Assembly (NCBI GenBank): GCA_001566295.1
Contig: KQ964248.1
Coordinates: forward strand, 124,001 to 188,000
Reading direction: 5' to 3'
From: Microdochium bolleyi
Lineage: Eukaryota > Ascomycota > Sordariomycetes > Xylariales > Microdochiaceae
Length of the DNA: 64,000 bases
Shown here: in pieces, positions 11,471 through 20,612 of the stretch
Layout: each line of letters begins with the position of its first letter
How positions within the stretch are numbered: the first letter of the stretch is position 1
The notes under the pieces: generated by a model
What the model saw: only the letters and a program-made list of their open reading frames with translations
Database searches by the model: none
What the model was told of the DNA's origin: nothing
Position numbers and translations under genes: made by a program

Positions 11471-11606
11471 GGAGCACTGGACTCTCAAGGTTGGGGGCAA
11501 GGTTAGGGAATACGTTGTGGACGACTAGGATCCATACGAGGAAGAGGTGTATGACACATGGGTAGAGCAGGTCGAAAATTTGCTGAATCATAACTTTTCT
11601 GCATGA
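11471..11606 (+). pseudogene. Unidentified exon remnant with an in-frame stop
   Basis: The frame ending at TGA 11604-11606 reads as an acidic, well-structured peptide: EALLEHWTLKVGGKVREYVV, then a TAG at 11526-11528 after Asp-Asp, then DPYEEEVYDTWVEQVENLLN. The stop sits where a Tyr codon (TAT or TAC) would fit. No start and no upstream exon can be found. Family not recognised. Confidence 0.45.
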
Positions 11607-11638
11607 ATCAGTTTAGCCTGGCTTGTTAAGATACCTGG

Positions 11639-13222
11639 TTATTCTAGTGCCGTGTTTGACGCGTACCAAGTAGAACTCCTCCCTTTCCGGATTTCAAAAT
11701 CAAGCCACTCCTGTCTGATACCTAACTGTTCAAACACGTCCAAGACGTCCTGACCAGGCCTCCAATCGCCCACCTGCCACTGCACAATCCCTTCTCGCCG
11801 ATTCTCCCCCTCTATCTTCTCCTCCTCCTCCTGCTGCTGCCCGGTGGAAGAGATATACTTGACACCCCATCTGTATGTCTCACACTCGGCAAGTAAGCTC
11901 TCATCGTCCTCGAGGTCCTCTTCTACGCGCGGGCGCCAACAAAGCCACGCGAACAACTCGGCGTCCGCGAGACGCGGCATGTTGTCCCTAGCGATCGCCT
12001 TCGCAAAGGCCTTGAGCAGAGGCTCGACCGTTTCCCTGCGGGGTACGACGCGGAAGAGATGCACGTCGTACGGGTCGGTGCTGACCATCCTGCTCTTACG
12101 CCCCTCCAGTACGTCGTGGATCTCGGCCTCGATCTCGGGAGCCGCGGCCTCGCGCGGGTAGTGCTCCGGGCCGACGGCGAAGGTCTGGTTCTCGTCCTTC
12201 CGGTCCAGGTAGTTCCTCTGGTTATGCCGGCCGTCGGCGGGGCCGTCAAAGTACCATAACCCGTCCGGACTGGCGAGGTGGAACTCGACCTTCAGCCGGC
12301 GCATCCGGGACCATTGTGCGACCTCTCTGGCAGCTCCCCCTTCGGTGGTTTGGAAGAGCGCGGGCGTAATGAGTGCGCGGAGGTCAAACACCTCGAGCTG
12401 CGCCGCGAGCTTGCGGAGACCTAGAGAGACCGGGTCCTCGGGCGCAGGAGATACGAGGTCCGGCCGAGGGAGTGAATGATCCTCTACGGGGAACTGACTG
12501 GCCTTCCAGAAGTACAGTACGGCCCGGCGTAGGGTCTCTGGTACGCGTATAGTAGCGCTGGACGGGTCCTGGCCCTCCGGAGACAGCAGTAGAGCGGCGC
12601 CAAACTCGTGGCGGGCGTCGCGTAGAGGGCCCTCCCAGGGCCTGGTCCCGTCGTTCTGCCAGCTCTTGTCAGGCATCGCGTAGAGCGTAGGGCGCTCCCA
12701 CATCCATGGGAGCTCGAGTGTGTGCACTGCTGGTAGATGGGAGAGGCAGTGTAGTGGCGCAAGTAGTGACAGTGGACGTATGTCCTCAAACTCGTGCTCG
12801 AAGTTGCTATCGTACTCGGTGTCCACTACGAGTCTATAGACAAAGTCCAGATTGGGGAGCTTGTCCGCATCTAGCAGACGGAGGCGGCGTGAGTGAAACC
12901 GGCGATGTGGGCAGTGCGGATAATATTTGTGGAAGCCCTGCTGGCCGATAGTGATGGTGACAGAGATGGGCCCGTCTTTTGCGAGGACGGCTCGATTGCT
13001 GCTGAGCTGGCTGTAGAGGGCGTGGACACGTTCTGATAGATGCGCAGAAACGGCAGCCGTTTCTGCAGAGACCTCGTGGCAGAGTATGCGGTCCCCGGTG
13101 CGGTCAAGAAGCAGCGGGAGAGTGATGGTGTACTCGACATGGCGTGCCCCGTCGCCGGCAGCAGCCTCAATCTGGGCTTCGATCTGGCTGGCGAAGTCTT
13201 TGTCGATGACGCGGAGCACCAT
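11639..13222 (-). CDS. Orphan 527-residue protein, fungal unknown
   Basis: Single open frame. The frame continues upstream to 13504, but a clear TATATAAAG element (minus strand, 13331-13340) lies inside that extension, so the ATG at 13222 (MVLRVIDKDF) is preferred; the longer form would be 621 residues. No membrane segment or signal peptide. The layout recalls large fungal families of F-box-associated unknowns: a beta-rich N-terminal part, a middle stretch comparing sub-scores (LLAPLHCLSHLPAVHTLELP), and an aromatic-rich C-terminal part with a Glu-rich loop (QQQEEEEKIEGE). No F-box is visible. Function unknown. Codon use resembles the neighbours, so I take it as a real gene. Confidence 0.7.
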   Translation of the reverse strand: MVLRVIDKDFASQIEAQIEAAAGDGARHVEYTITLPLLLDRTGDRILCHEVSAETAAVSAHLSERVHALYSQLSSNRAVLAKDGPISVTITIGQQGFHKYYPHCPHRRFHSRRLRLLDADKLPNLDFVYRLVVDTEYDSNFEHEFEDIRPLSLLAPLHCLSHLPAVHTLELPWMWERPTLYAMPDKSWQNDGTRPWEGPLRDARHEFGAALLLSPEGQDPSSATIRVPETLRRAVLYFWKASQFPVEDHSLPRPDLVSPAPEDPVSLGLRKLAAQLEVFDLRALITPALFQTTEGGAAREVAQWSRMRRLKVEFHLASPDGLWYFDGPADGRHNQRNYLDRKDENQTFAVGPEHYPREAAAPEIEAEIHDVLEGRKSRMVSTDPYDVHLFRVVPRRETVEPLLKAFAKAIARDNMPRLADAELFAWLCWRPRVEEDLEDDESLLAECETYRWGVKYISSTGQQQEEEEKIEGENRREGIVQWQVGDWRPGQDVLDVFEQLGIRQEWLDFEIRKGRSSTWYASNTALE

Positions 13223-13330
13223 TTCGAAGAGTCTGGGTGCTTGCGTGTGCGGGCGTTGCGATGTGTCCGGGGCTGTTGGTCGTCTCTGCGTATTGCCTCC
13301 AGCCAGGCTTTTCGGCGTCGCGTGCACTCC

Positions 13331-13340
13331 CTTTATATAG
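13331..13340 (-). promoter_or_regulatory. TATA box of the 527-residue orphan gene
   Basis: CTATATAAAG on the minus strand, 109 bp upstream of the preferred ATG at 13222. It decides the start choice for the gene. Confidence 0.6.
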
Positions 13341-14730
13341 TATGACAAGGACATCCCCAGCGCTTGCTTGAGGTACATTGTACCCACAAATGGGGACGTA
13401 CTTGAGGACCTGCGCCTGGCATTCATCCGCTTTGAGAGCTCCACTACCAAGGGGTGCCCTTGTACTCTACCCCCTTCCCGTGGTCTCTGCGGCTCGGAGC
13501 TCACCGACAGAGCCAGGCCATTCCTAAAGCTGTGGTTGGTATTGCGTGCCTCGGATCGATTGGCTGAAGGTGTCTCGATGACGGCTACTTTGCTCAGGCG
13601 TCGACAGCGCAGAGACGTTCAGCTGGCCTCGGGATACCAATCTCGATCGATTTGTCTGGTTGCAAATCTACCCTGGCGTTGGCACACAGAAAGTCTGGAA
13701 CATCGTCAGCACATTGCTTTGCGTCAAGCTTTTTCGGGAATTAGTGATCGTGGCTGGGCAAAACCCGACAGGTGAAGGTTTTGTTCTCTGTGCTGTGGCA
13801 GTGGGGGCATGAGTTCTTCCTCCACGGAAGCGGGCAAAGGTCGATTTCCGAGCGATAAGTTAGACTCAATGGACAGATTTTACCAGAGGGTACGATACTT
13901 TCGCTCGAGTGATTCAAGGCCTTGGAGGAAATACCATGTTGCCGCCGAACTCTAGCTGCTGGCACACCAAGTAAGTTCACACACTCGATTTTGTTTTGTA
14001 AAAGAAGACGGAACATCAGCGGCCAGTACGGTGCGTCTGCGGTGACGGGAATAAGACAGGCTGGTCACAGGGTGATTGGAAGCCTCGTCGAGTGAATTCC
14101 GAGCAGTTCATACATTAACATAGCATAGTCGAGGGGATTCAGCTCGACCGACAGTGAGGTAATCCGCATATTAGAGTAAGCATACCTCAGACTTCAACAC
14201 CTGAGCTTTGCGACACTATCCAATCCTGGTTAACTCGATCGTTCCGTGATCAGCGCACAGATTCTCTGCCGCGGGCTTCCAGGTGGCATCGCAGCAATCG
14301 CCATGTGCGGTCCAGACTACTCCGGCATGCGCTGGCTCACATGCACGCAAAAGACGCTCGTGTAGCCGGACGGATCACGTGTTTGAGTGAGAGGCTCTTG
14401 CGGAAGGAACGGGTGGAAGGAGAGGCGAGCTCTAATGTCGACTCGTGCCTTCCCCCTCGGAGCTCACTGCTAGCCCACCGCAACCTCAGGCACTTGAAGC
14501 AGGCACGTGCGGGCAGGTGGCCACTTTGCCCTGGTGCAAACGGCGCGTGCCTACCTCTTTCTCTCCGTCCTTGACGTGCAGTCTTTCCCTCAGCTCTCGA
14601 GGCTGGACTTCACCAATCTTTCCTCCTCCACACAGACATCTCAGCGACTGAGATCGCCACCACGTCATTGGCGCCTCTGCCGCTCTGGCCCTAACAGCAC
14701 ACCCCGAAGACGCACGCCACGAGAGGCACA
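13341..14730. other. Divergent intergenic region
   Basis: Lies between the promoters of the orphan gene (minus) and the 2EXR gene (plus). The last 250 bases are pyrimidine-rich leader sequence. No gene seen. Confidence 0.5.
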
Positions 14731-16056
14731 ATGGCGGCCAAAACCTTCCACCCGTTCCCTCGCTTTCCCTTCGAGATCCGCGAGATGATATACATCGCCT
14801 CCATCCGGCCCAGAGTTGTTCACATCATGGAATCATGCGAGTGCCCCGGCGGCTTCCAGGACCGATTCGAAGCAAACTTCCCCTGCGGCTACAAGGTTGA
14901 CCCGGCCATTGCACACTTCTCGCCTGCCTGGAAGGATGAGCTCCCCCTCCATCGCGAGGACCAGACCAGCCTGGCCTCGTACGGTTTCTCCAGCACCAAG
15001 ACGAAGTCCAAGCCCTGGAAGCCCACCAAGGATTGTCCGGAGATTCCCCTGCACTGGCTGATGGACAAGCCAGTCATCGCCTGGGAACTCATGCGACGCA
15101 GCGAGCTCTTCAGCAATGCACCAGTCCCAGCACTGCTCCACACATGCAAGGAGGCCCGCGATATCCTGCGTGCCCAGGGATACGAACTCACTTTTGCGAC
15201 TCGATCCAGCCCTCCCAAGACCTGGTTCAACTACAAGATCGACACCCTCTACCTGAGCGCCATCGAGGACGCCAGCCCCCAGAACTGCTCGCTCCTCAGC
15301 GGCCACTACTGGGAGATTGGCCAATTCATGCCCAAGGATCTGCTGCGCATCGAAAGACTCGCCCTGTCGGGAGCAACACTCGTTCCACTTGGGTGCCACC
15401 ACGAGGTCAGCCGATTCTGCAAGTTCTTGCAGCTGATGGATGTCAAGAAGCTCCACATCATCGAGTGGCTGCCACACAACTTCACCGGTGAACCTGCCCC
15501 GGAGCAGAACCAGTTCTATGACTGTGGCAAGCTCGGCTGTGGCAATGACTCCAACGAGAACTCCAGCGATGAGATGTCCGAGGGCGACGACGGCGACGAT
15601 GGGGCCGAAGACGGGGACGCGAAAGAGCTTGACGAGGCTGTGTACAAGCGCGAGTCGTGGCAAACCACCCTCCAGGAAGTGGTGGACGAAATGGTGGATT
15701 CGTGGCAGTTAGATCTCGGGTTCGGTTGGGACCTTGAACTGAATCTTCTGCCCAGCAAGAGCTACCGAGACCAAGATCGCAACCATCACCTGGGCCCGAA
15801 CTCATACATGCCTTTCCACGAGTTCGTTTCTGCGCGCCTTGAGATGCACATTGCCGACATTCTCGGCGCCTCACCCGACATTGAGTACTCTCACATTCTT
15901 CCTGAGAGTTCCCATGCCGATCTCGAGGAACTTCGTATGCTAGCTCGAGACGAGATGGAGTCTTGGTCAGTCTCGGAATATCCCAGCGAGGACGAGCACT
16001 CGGACGAGGGTGACCAAGAAACCACAAAGATGAGCGCCTTGTCGGTCAAGGAATAG
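14731..16056 (+). CDS. 2EXR-domain protein, paralogue A
   Basis: Intronless, 441 residues. The N-terminus TFHPFPRFPFEIREMIY is the signature opening of the fungal 2EXR (F-box-like) family, followed by IRPRVVHI. Central conserved blocks are IAWELMRRSELFSNAPVPAL, GYELTFATRSS and IGQFMPKDLLRIERLALSG. An acidic low-complexity stretch (about 275-300) is rich in Asp and Glu. 2EXR proteins are expanded in Pezizomycotina with no established biochemical role; a substrate-adaptor or scaffold role is only inferred from the F-box-like start. A close paralogue lies at 48914-50326. ATG 14731 gives the family N-terminus directly. Confidence 0.88.
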   Translation: MAAKTFHPFPRFPFEIREMIYIASIRPRVVHIMESCECPGGFQDRFEANFPCGYKVDPAIAHFSPAWKDELPLHREDQTSLASYGFSSTKTKSKPWKPTKDCPEIPLHWLMDKPVIAWELMRRSELFSNAPVPALLHTCKEARDILRAQGYELTFATRSSPPKTWFNYKIDTLYLSAIEDASPQNCSLLSGHYWEIGQFMPKDLLRIERLALSGATLVPLGCHHEVSRFCKFLQLMDVKKLHIIEWLPHNFTGEPAPEQNQFYDCGKLGCGNDSNENSSDEMSEGDDGDDGAEDGDAKELDEAVYKRESWQTTLQEVVDEMVDSWQLDLGFGWDLELNLLPSKSYRDQDRNHHLGPNSYMPFHEFVSARLEMHIADILGASPDIEYSHILPESSHADLEELRMLARDEMESWSVSEYPSEDEHSDEGDQETTKMSALSVKE

Positions 16057-16576
16057 CAGACGAGCCCAGCTAAGACGACAAAGGTTTATGATATTGACTG
16101 AGAAGATCGAAGACCTAGATAACGGACACATTTGTCGCTTGAGTTTGAGGGATCTCCGAGCATTGACTAGAAGAGCCAAGTATGGGCATATTGATCGACG
16201 TCGCCTCAGCTCCGCATCATCAATGGAGAACAGGGGTTAAGAAGGAACATTTGCTTACATGTTAGGCATGGAACACTTGTCTAGGCCCAATATCGCCGTA
16301 TATCAATTGCAGTCTCATTCTTATGGCGCAAAAATCAAGCCGACGATTTCACGACGCAAGTGTACGCTCATACAATTGCGACGAAAATCCAACGTGTGGT
16401 ACATGGGCAGTACGAGTGTGAAACAATTCAAGCCAAACCACTGCAGTCAATGTTTCTGTGCTATCTGCCAATAACGCCAGAGATTGAGTTGTAGCATGCT
16501 GTGTCCTCTTCCTAAACATACCCATGCCCAGAACTTCACTCTTGGAGCCACCCAACCTTCGATGACGCCATGGAGT
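16057..16576. other. Convergent 3' intergenic region
   Basis: AT-richer sequence between the 2EXR gene (plus) and the MFS gene (minus). No gene seen. Confidence 0.5.
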
Positions 16577-18349
16577 TTACAAGGCATACCGCCAATCCGG
16601 ATGGTCATCCCCAAGGTTGTCCGCATCCTCCTCCTGCAGCCGATGGTCCCGATCGCCGCGATCACGCTTCTTGTTCTCTGCCCGCAGGCCAAAGAAGAAC
16701 ACCGTGCACGTCACCATACACAGAACAATGACCCCCAAGCTCACCCCATACCCGGTAACGAAGCGCGGCGCCTCGCTGTCGAAGAAGACGTTCGACGCGA
16801 TGAACCCGCCCAGCCCGCCGACAGCAATCTGCACGGCCGACGACACGCTGCGCTTGTAGTGCCCGGACATAGTGTTGCTCAGCCAGCCCAGGATGACGGG
16901 CATCGTGGTGAACCCGCCGCCCATGATGAGGAAGAGGGCAAAGTACTGCGCTCCAACCGACAGCCGCGCCTGGCACAGCAGCATGACGTACCCGACCACG
17001 GCGATGACGAGGCCGACCATGGTGAAGGCGTACCGGTGGCGCATCCGGTCCGCGAAGTACGCGGCCGCCAGGCACATGGCGGTCGCGACGATGTAGACGG
17101 GGATGGTGCGGATCTGGGCCTCGGCGGACTTGAAACCCATCTGGGAGAGGATCGTGGGGATGAAGAACTGGTATTTTGGCCTCCGTTAGTCGTCATGTAT
17201 CGAAAAGTGTTGTTGTCTGCTGCCACGGACCAGCGAATGGGGGATAAAGGGGAGACTTACAGACCCAGCATACCCGTTGCTGGACACGCACATGAACGCG
17301 ATAGAGCCTGCGTACATCTTCCAGTCCGTCACGATCCGCTTCGCTGCTTTCTTGTCCAGGCGGTCCATCGTCGCGCCGCCGGTGTCTGCCGCCAGCCGAG
17401 CCAGCAGCATCGTCCTCTCCTCGTCGCTCAGGAACTTGGCCTTCTCGGGCCAGTCTGGGATGCACCACTTGCCCGCGATGCCAGCCAAGACCGTGAGAAG
17501 GCCCTCCAAGATGAAGATCCAGCGCCAGGAGGCGTACCCGGCGACGCCGTGCATGTTGCCGATCGCGAACGCGAGCAGGCCCGAGAACGCGCCGGCCAGG
17601 ATGCTCGCGCAGAAGAAGAGCGACATGCGCCACTGCACCTCGTAGCGCTGGTAGTACATGCTGATGAGGTACAGGGCGCCGGGGACGATGCCGGCCTCGA
17701 ACAGGCCCAGCAGGACGCGGCAGGCGATCAGGCCGTTGTTGTTGGTCACGAAGCCCATGCCCATGGTGGAGATTCCTATATTGCGAAAAAAGAGAGAGCG
17801 GGCAGATTGTAAGTACAGGGTTCAGGGGCGTTCCCCGCGGTATGGAGTGCTGGGATTTTGTGACCCGGAGGAGGCCATCTGGATTGCTTACCCCAGAGAA
17901 CGGTAATGGCGCTGAGCCACGACGACGGCGAGATACGTCTGATTATGATGTTCGACGGCACTTCGAACAAGATGTAGGGGGCGAAGAAAACGAACAACGC
18001 AATGTTGTAATCTGCGCCTTTCATGTTCAGGTCCTGGGTCATCCCCTGGATCCGTGCATTTCCTGTTGTTCAAAATACAGTCGAGAGTCAGCACCAGTGT
18101 GAGACTACTCCTATCATGATCGCCCCCACCGTGGGAAAAAGAGACCATACCAATGTTGGTCCTGTCCATGAAGGACAAGAAATAGATGACCATCAGCGGC
18201 GGGATGATGTGCCAGTCGCACTTGCGGAGCAACTTCTTCAGCGCCACGGGGTCGACCTCGACCGTCGTCTCGCCGAGCTTGTCAGTGCCGGTGGTCATGG
18301 TCTGCTGAATGGAGGACGTTTCCATCTTCTCGGGAGTTGGGGACGACAT
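16577..18349 (-). CDS. MFS permease, anion:cation symporter (Dal5/Tna1-like)
   Basis: Four exons on the minus strand, all in phase: 18151-18349, 17892-18062, 17261-17775 and 16577-17167, 491 residues. Donors are GTATGG, GTAAGC and GTAAGT. The N-terminus carries the family hallmark KCDWHIIPPLMVIYFLSFMD followed by RTNIGNARIQGM. Next come helices with ACRVLLGLFEAGIVPGALYL and the amphipathic WRMSLFFCASILAGAFSGLL, and the C-terminal six-helix half ends in an acidic cytosolic tail. Members carry allantoate, nicotinate, biotin, pantothenate or other organic anions across the plasma membrane; the substrate is not deducible here. A TATATA element is 110 bp upstream of the ATG. Twelve helices are accounted for and the gene looks intact. 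Confidence 0.93.
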
Positions 18350-18458
18350 CTCGAGAGTCTAGGTGGTATCTTCAGTCGGCTATCCTCGTTCGCGTGAGGA
18401 GCTTGGACTTGGAGAAGTCGAGCCCGAATGCAGAACCAGGGGCAGACCTTGAGGGTCA

Positions 18459-18464
18459 TATATA
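18459..18464 (-). promoter_or_regulatory. TATA-like element of the Dal5-type permease gene
   Basis: TATATA about 110 bp upstream of ATG 18349. Confidence 0.4.
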
Positions 18465-19878
18465 CCCAAGGGGAATTGAGTTCTCCTGCCGTCCCGACGT
18501 CGATCTTCCAGGGGTTCATGGCCAACCCGTGTTCCGTTATCTGCACGTCCGAACTCAGCTTAGGGCCCGGTCGATACCCTGGCGAGCGCGGGGGAGCATC
18601 GCTCGTGGTGAGTACAACGCTGATGGTTTCAAGAGACAATCACCGGAGGGGGATACGACACCCGGCGGTGCCAAGACTCGCAGGGCCGGAGCATCCTCGA
18701 GGTTCGGGGGTACGCCGGAGTGGCGTCGAGGGGAAAACCACAAGCGGCCCGTTATCTTGGAGCAGTTATTGTCGAACTACCATACGACCGGCCCGCGACA
18801 AGGTGATCATTAGTGCTTATTACTATCGTGGCGAATCATGTTCCTTTATATCCAACGATAGCGGCTGAGGTCGGAGACAAGCCCTGGTCACTTACCCCAG
18901 ATTCTGGGAGAAATCTCACAAGTCACTTCGGAAGAGCTTCCGGACTGATAGCAAGCCTGGCTCCGGTCTTCCGCCCCGCCACACATTCAATGGTCGTTCA
19001 GTCTGATTGGCGAGAAGTGCGCTAAGGCAAGTCTAGCATTCATCTAGACCATCCGATGGTCTGATTGCCAGGTTGTTGACGACAACGCGGCTGGACCTTT
19101 CCCTGCCTCAGCAGCTGAAAAAAGGCAGAGTAGGAACGCTGAAGTACTGGCGAATCACAGTCGCTGCATTCCGAGCAGTGCACCCGGCACCCGGGCCCTT
19201 GGAATCGTTGCTATCTTACCCACGGTCCACGGATAAGCTTGGCTGACCGACGAGGACCTAGCTCGTGCCCATCTTGATCAAACCTGCCGGGTCAATTGAT
19301 CAATCATCTTACATTGTAAAGGCGCGACAGAGACAATGCAAGAATACTGCAGAGGGCTGCATCGGCACTAGCATGAACGCGGCGGGTGAACCGCCATCGA
19401 AGCCGGCTCTTGGAACTTCATGTGCCCTATCTATCTTGTTCCCAAGACCTGAGTCCTAGAAAACGTAGTCATACAGCTCATAGTCATCACGAGCTGGTAC
19501 CTGGAGTCTGGCTCCTGGCCGGGGCACTAGTCGTCTTGACCCTGAATCCCCTATTGTGCCATATTTCGGGGCGAATTCGGATAATGAGAAGACGGCGTCT
19601 GTTCGCACCTGGGTAATGGTTGCTAACTGACGCCGAGTGACGAAGCCAAGCAAGACTCAATGGGTCGAAAAACACCTAGGGTTGGGGGCCTCCCTGCCCG
19701 GCCAGGGGTTTCCACAAAAGAGTGCCCGACTCTGGAGCACCCACCGGACAAGACAGTCGACAGCACCCGCAATTCTGGTCTAATGGAGCCCGAACCGAGC
19801 TTACCCTGAGCTGCAGCCACTGCCAAATCAGGCAGGCTATAATGTGATAAGCCAAACGTTTTTCACCAATCAGGAAAA
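18465..19878. other. Intergenic region, no gene seen
   Basis: 1.4 kb between the MFS promoter and the tRNA gene. Open frames are short and random; no repeat stands out. Confidence 0.5.
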
Positions 19879-19960
19879 GGCATTGTGGCAGAGTGGTCTA
19901 ATGCGATAGACTAGAAATCTATTTCCTTCGGGAGCGTCTGTTCGAATCAGGCCAATGTCG
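19879..19960 (+). tRNA. tRNA-Ser (anticodon AGA)
   Basis: An 82-nt cloverleaf can be folded by hand. The 7-bp acceptor pairs GGCATTG with CAATGTC (one G-U). There is a 3-bp D stem (GCA/TGC) and a 5-bp anticodon stem ATAGA/TCTAT with loop CTAGAAA, anticodon AGA. The class II variable arm TTCC-TTCG-GGAGC and a 5-bp T stem with TTCGAAT loop follow, then discriminator G. The long variable arm and AGA anticodon agree on serine (UCU and, by inosine, UCC). No intron. As usual in eukaryotes, CCA is not encoded. The 3-bp D stem is normal for class II serine tRNAs. Confidence 0.93.
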
Positions 19961-19998
19961 CTGTATTACCTCAGCAGACGTCTGTAGGCGTCGTGATC

Positions 19999-20003
19999 TT
20001 TTT
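19999..20003 (+). terminator. Pol III T-run terminator of tRNA-Ser
   Basis: Five T residues 39 nt downstream of the tRNA, with an eight-T run as a back-up at 20041-20048. Confidence 0.5.
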
Positions 20004-20612
20004 GTTTCTCAATTGTCGGGCAGATCCGTGGTGTGGTAAGTTTTTTTTGGATCTGTTTATGTTTCTTTTGGGGTTGTGCAGGAATTTTTGCCCTAGCGCG
20101 CGGCGGGCGAGAGGCAAATCATGCATGAGGTAATTCAGATTGCACTTGGCAATCTGTTGCGCCAAGTTCAGGAGCAGTTGGACCGCTTTTGGTTGAGCTG
20201 TTGGTCTCGGCCGGTGGCTCTGGATGCTCAGGGGCATCTCAGGGGCTCCCGCGCGCTCATCAGAAGTATCCGACAGCGCAGTCCAATTGGCAACCCGATT
20301 GCACAATGGCATTAGAGAAGTGTTTATCTCCTTTCCGAGTTCGAAGGCAGGGTTCAGCTGCGATACGAGGAAACTTATTATTGAGTGTCAAGCAGTCTTC
20401 ATCATGGTCTAGGCGAGCGTATACCGGCATGCACAATGCAATCAATCGAAGGCGCATCTCTGCTGACGCGTACACTCACCAGTATTTGCATTGCGAGATA
20501 GTTCTCCATATCGATTTCAGGTTCGCGCAGGCTTCGAGTCAAACACAATGCTCACGCAGTGCCTGTGGGGTCTTGATGGGGACATGGCGGTTAGTCGTGA
20601 TCTGTTATTCAG
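20004..20612. other. Intergenic region, no gene seen
   Basis: Between the tRNA terminator and the 3' end of the minus-strand membrane protein gene. Nothing recognised apart from the T8 tract. Confidence 0.5.

Noticed and set aside
13223..13504. N-terminal extension of the 527-residue orphan protein
   Set aside because: It contains the TATA box at 13331-13340, and the extension is Arg/Ser/Thr-rich without protein-like pattern.
14833..15663. 276-codon minus-strand frame inside the 2EXR gene
   Set aside because: Mirror of the conserved 2EXR coding strand, with no family character of its own.
16484..17812. 442-codon plus-strand frame
   Set aside because: Antisense to the Dal5-type permease exons, spanning its introns; His/Arg/Val-rich artefact.
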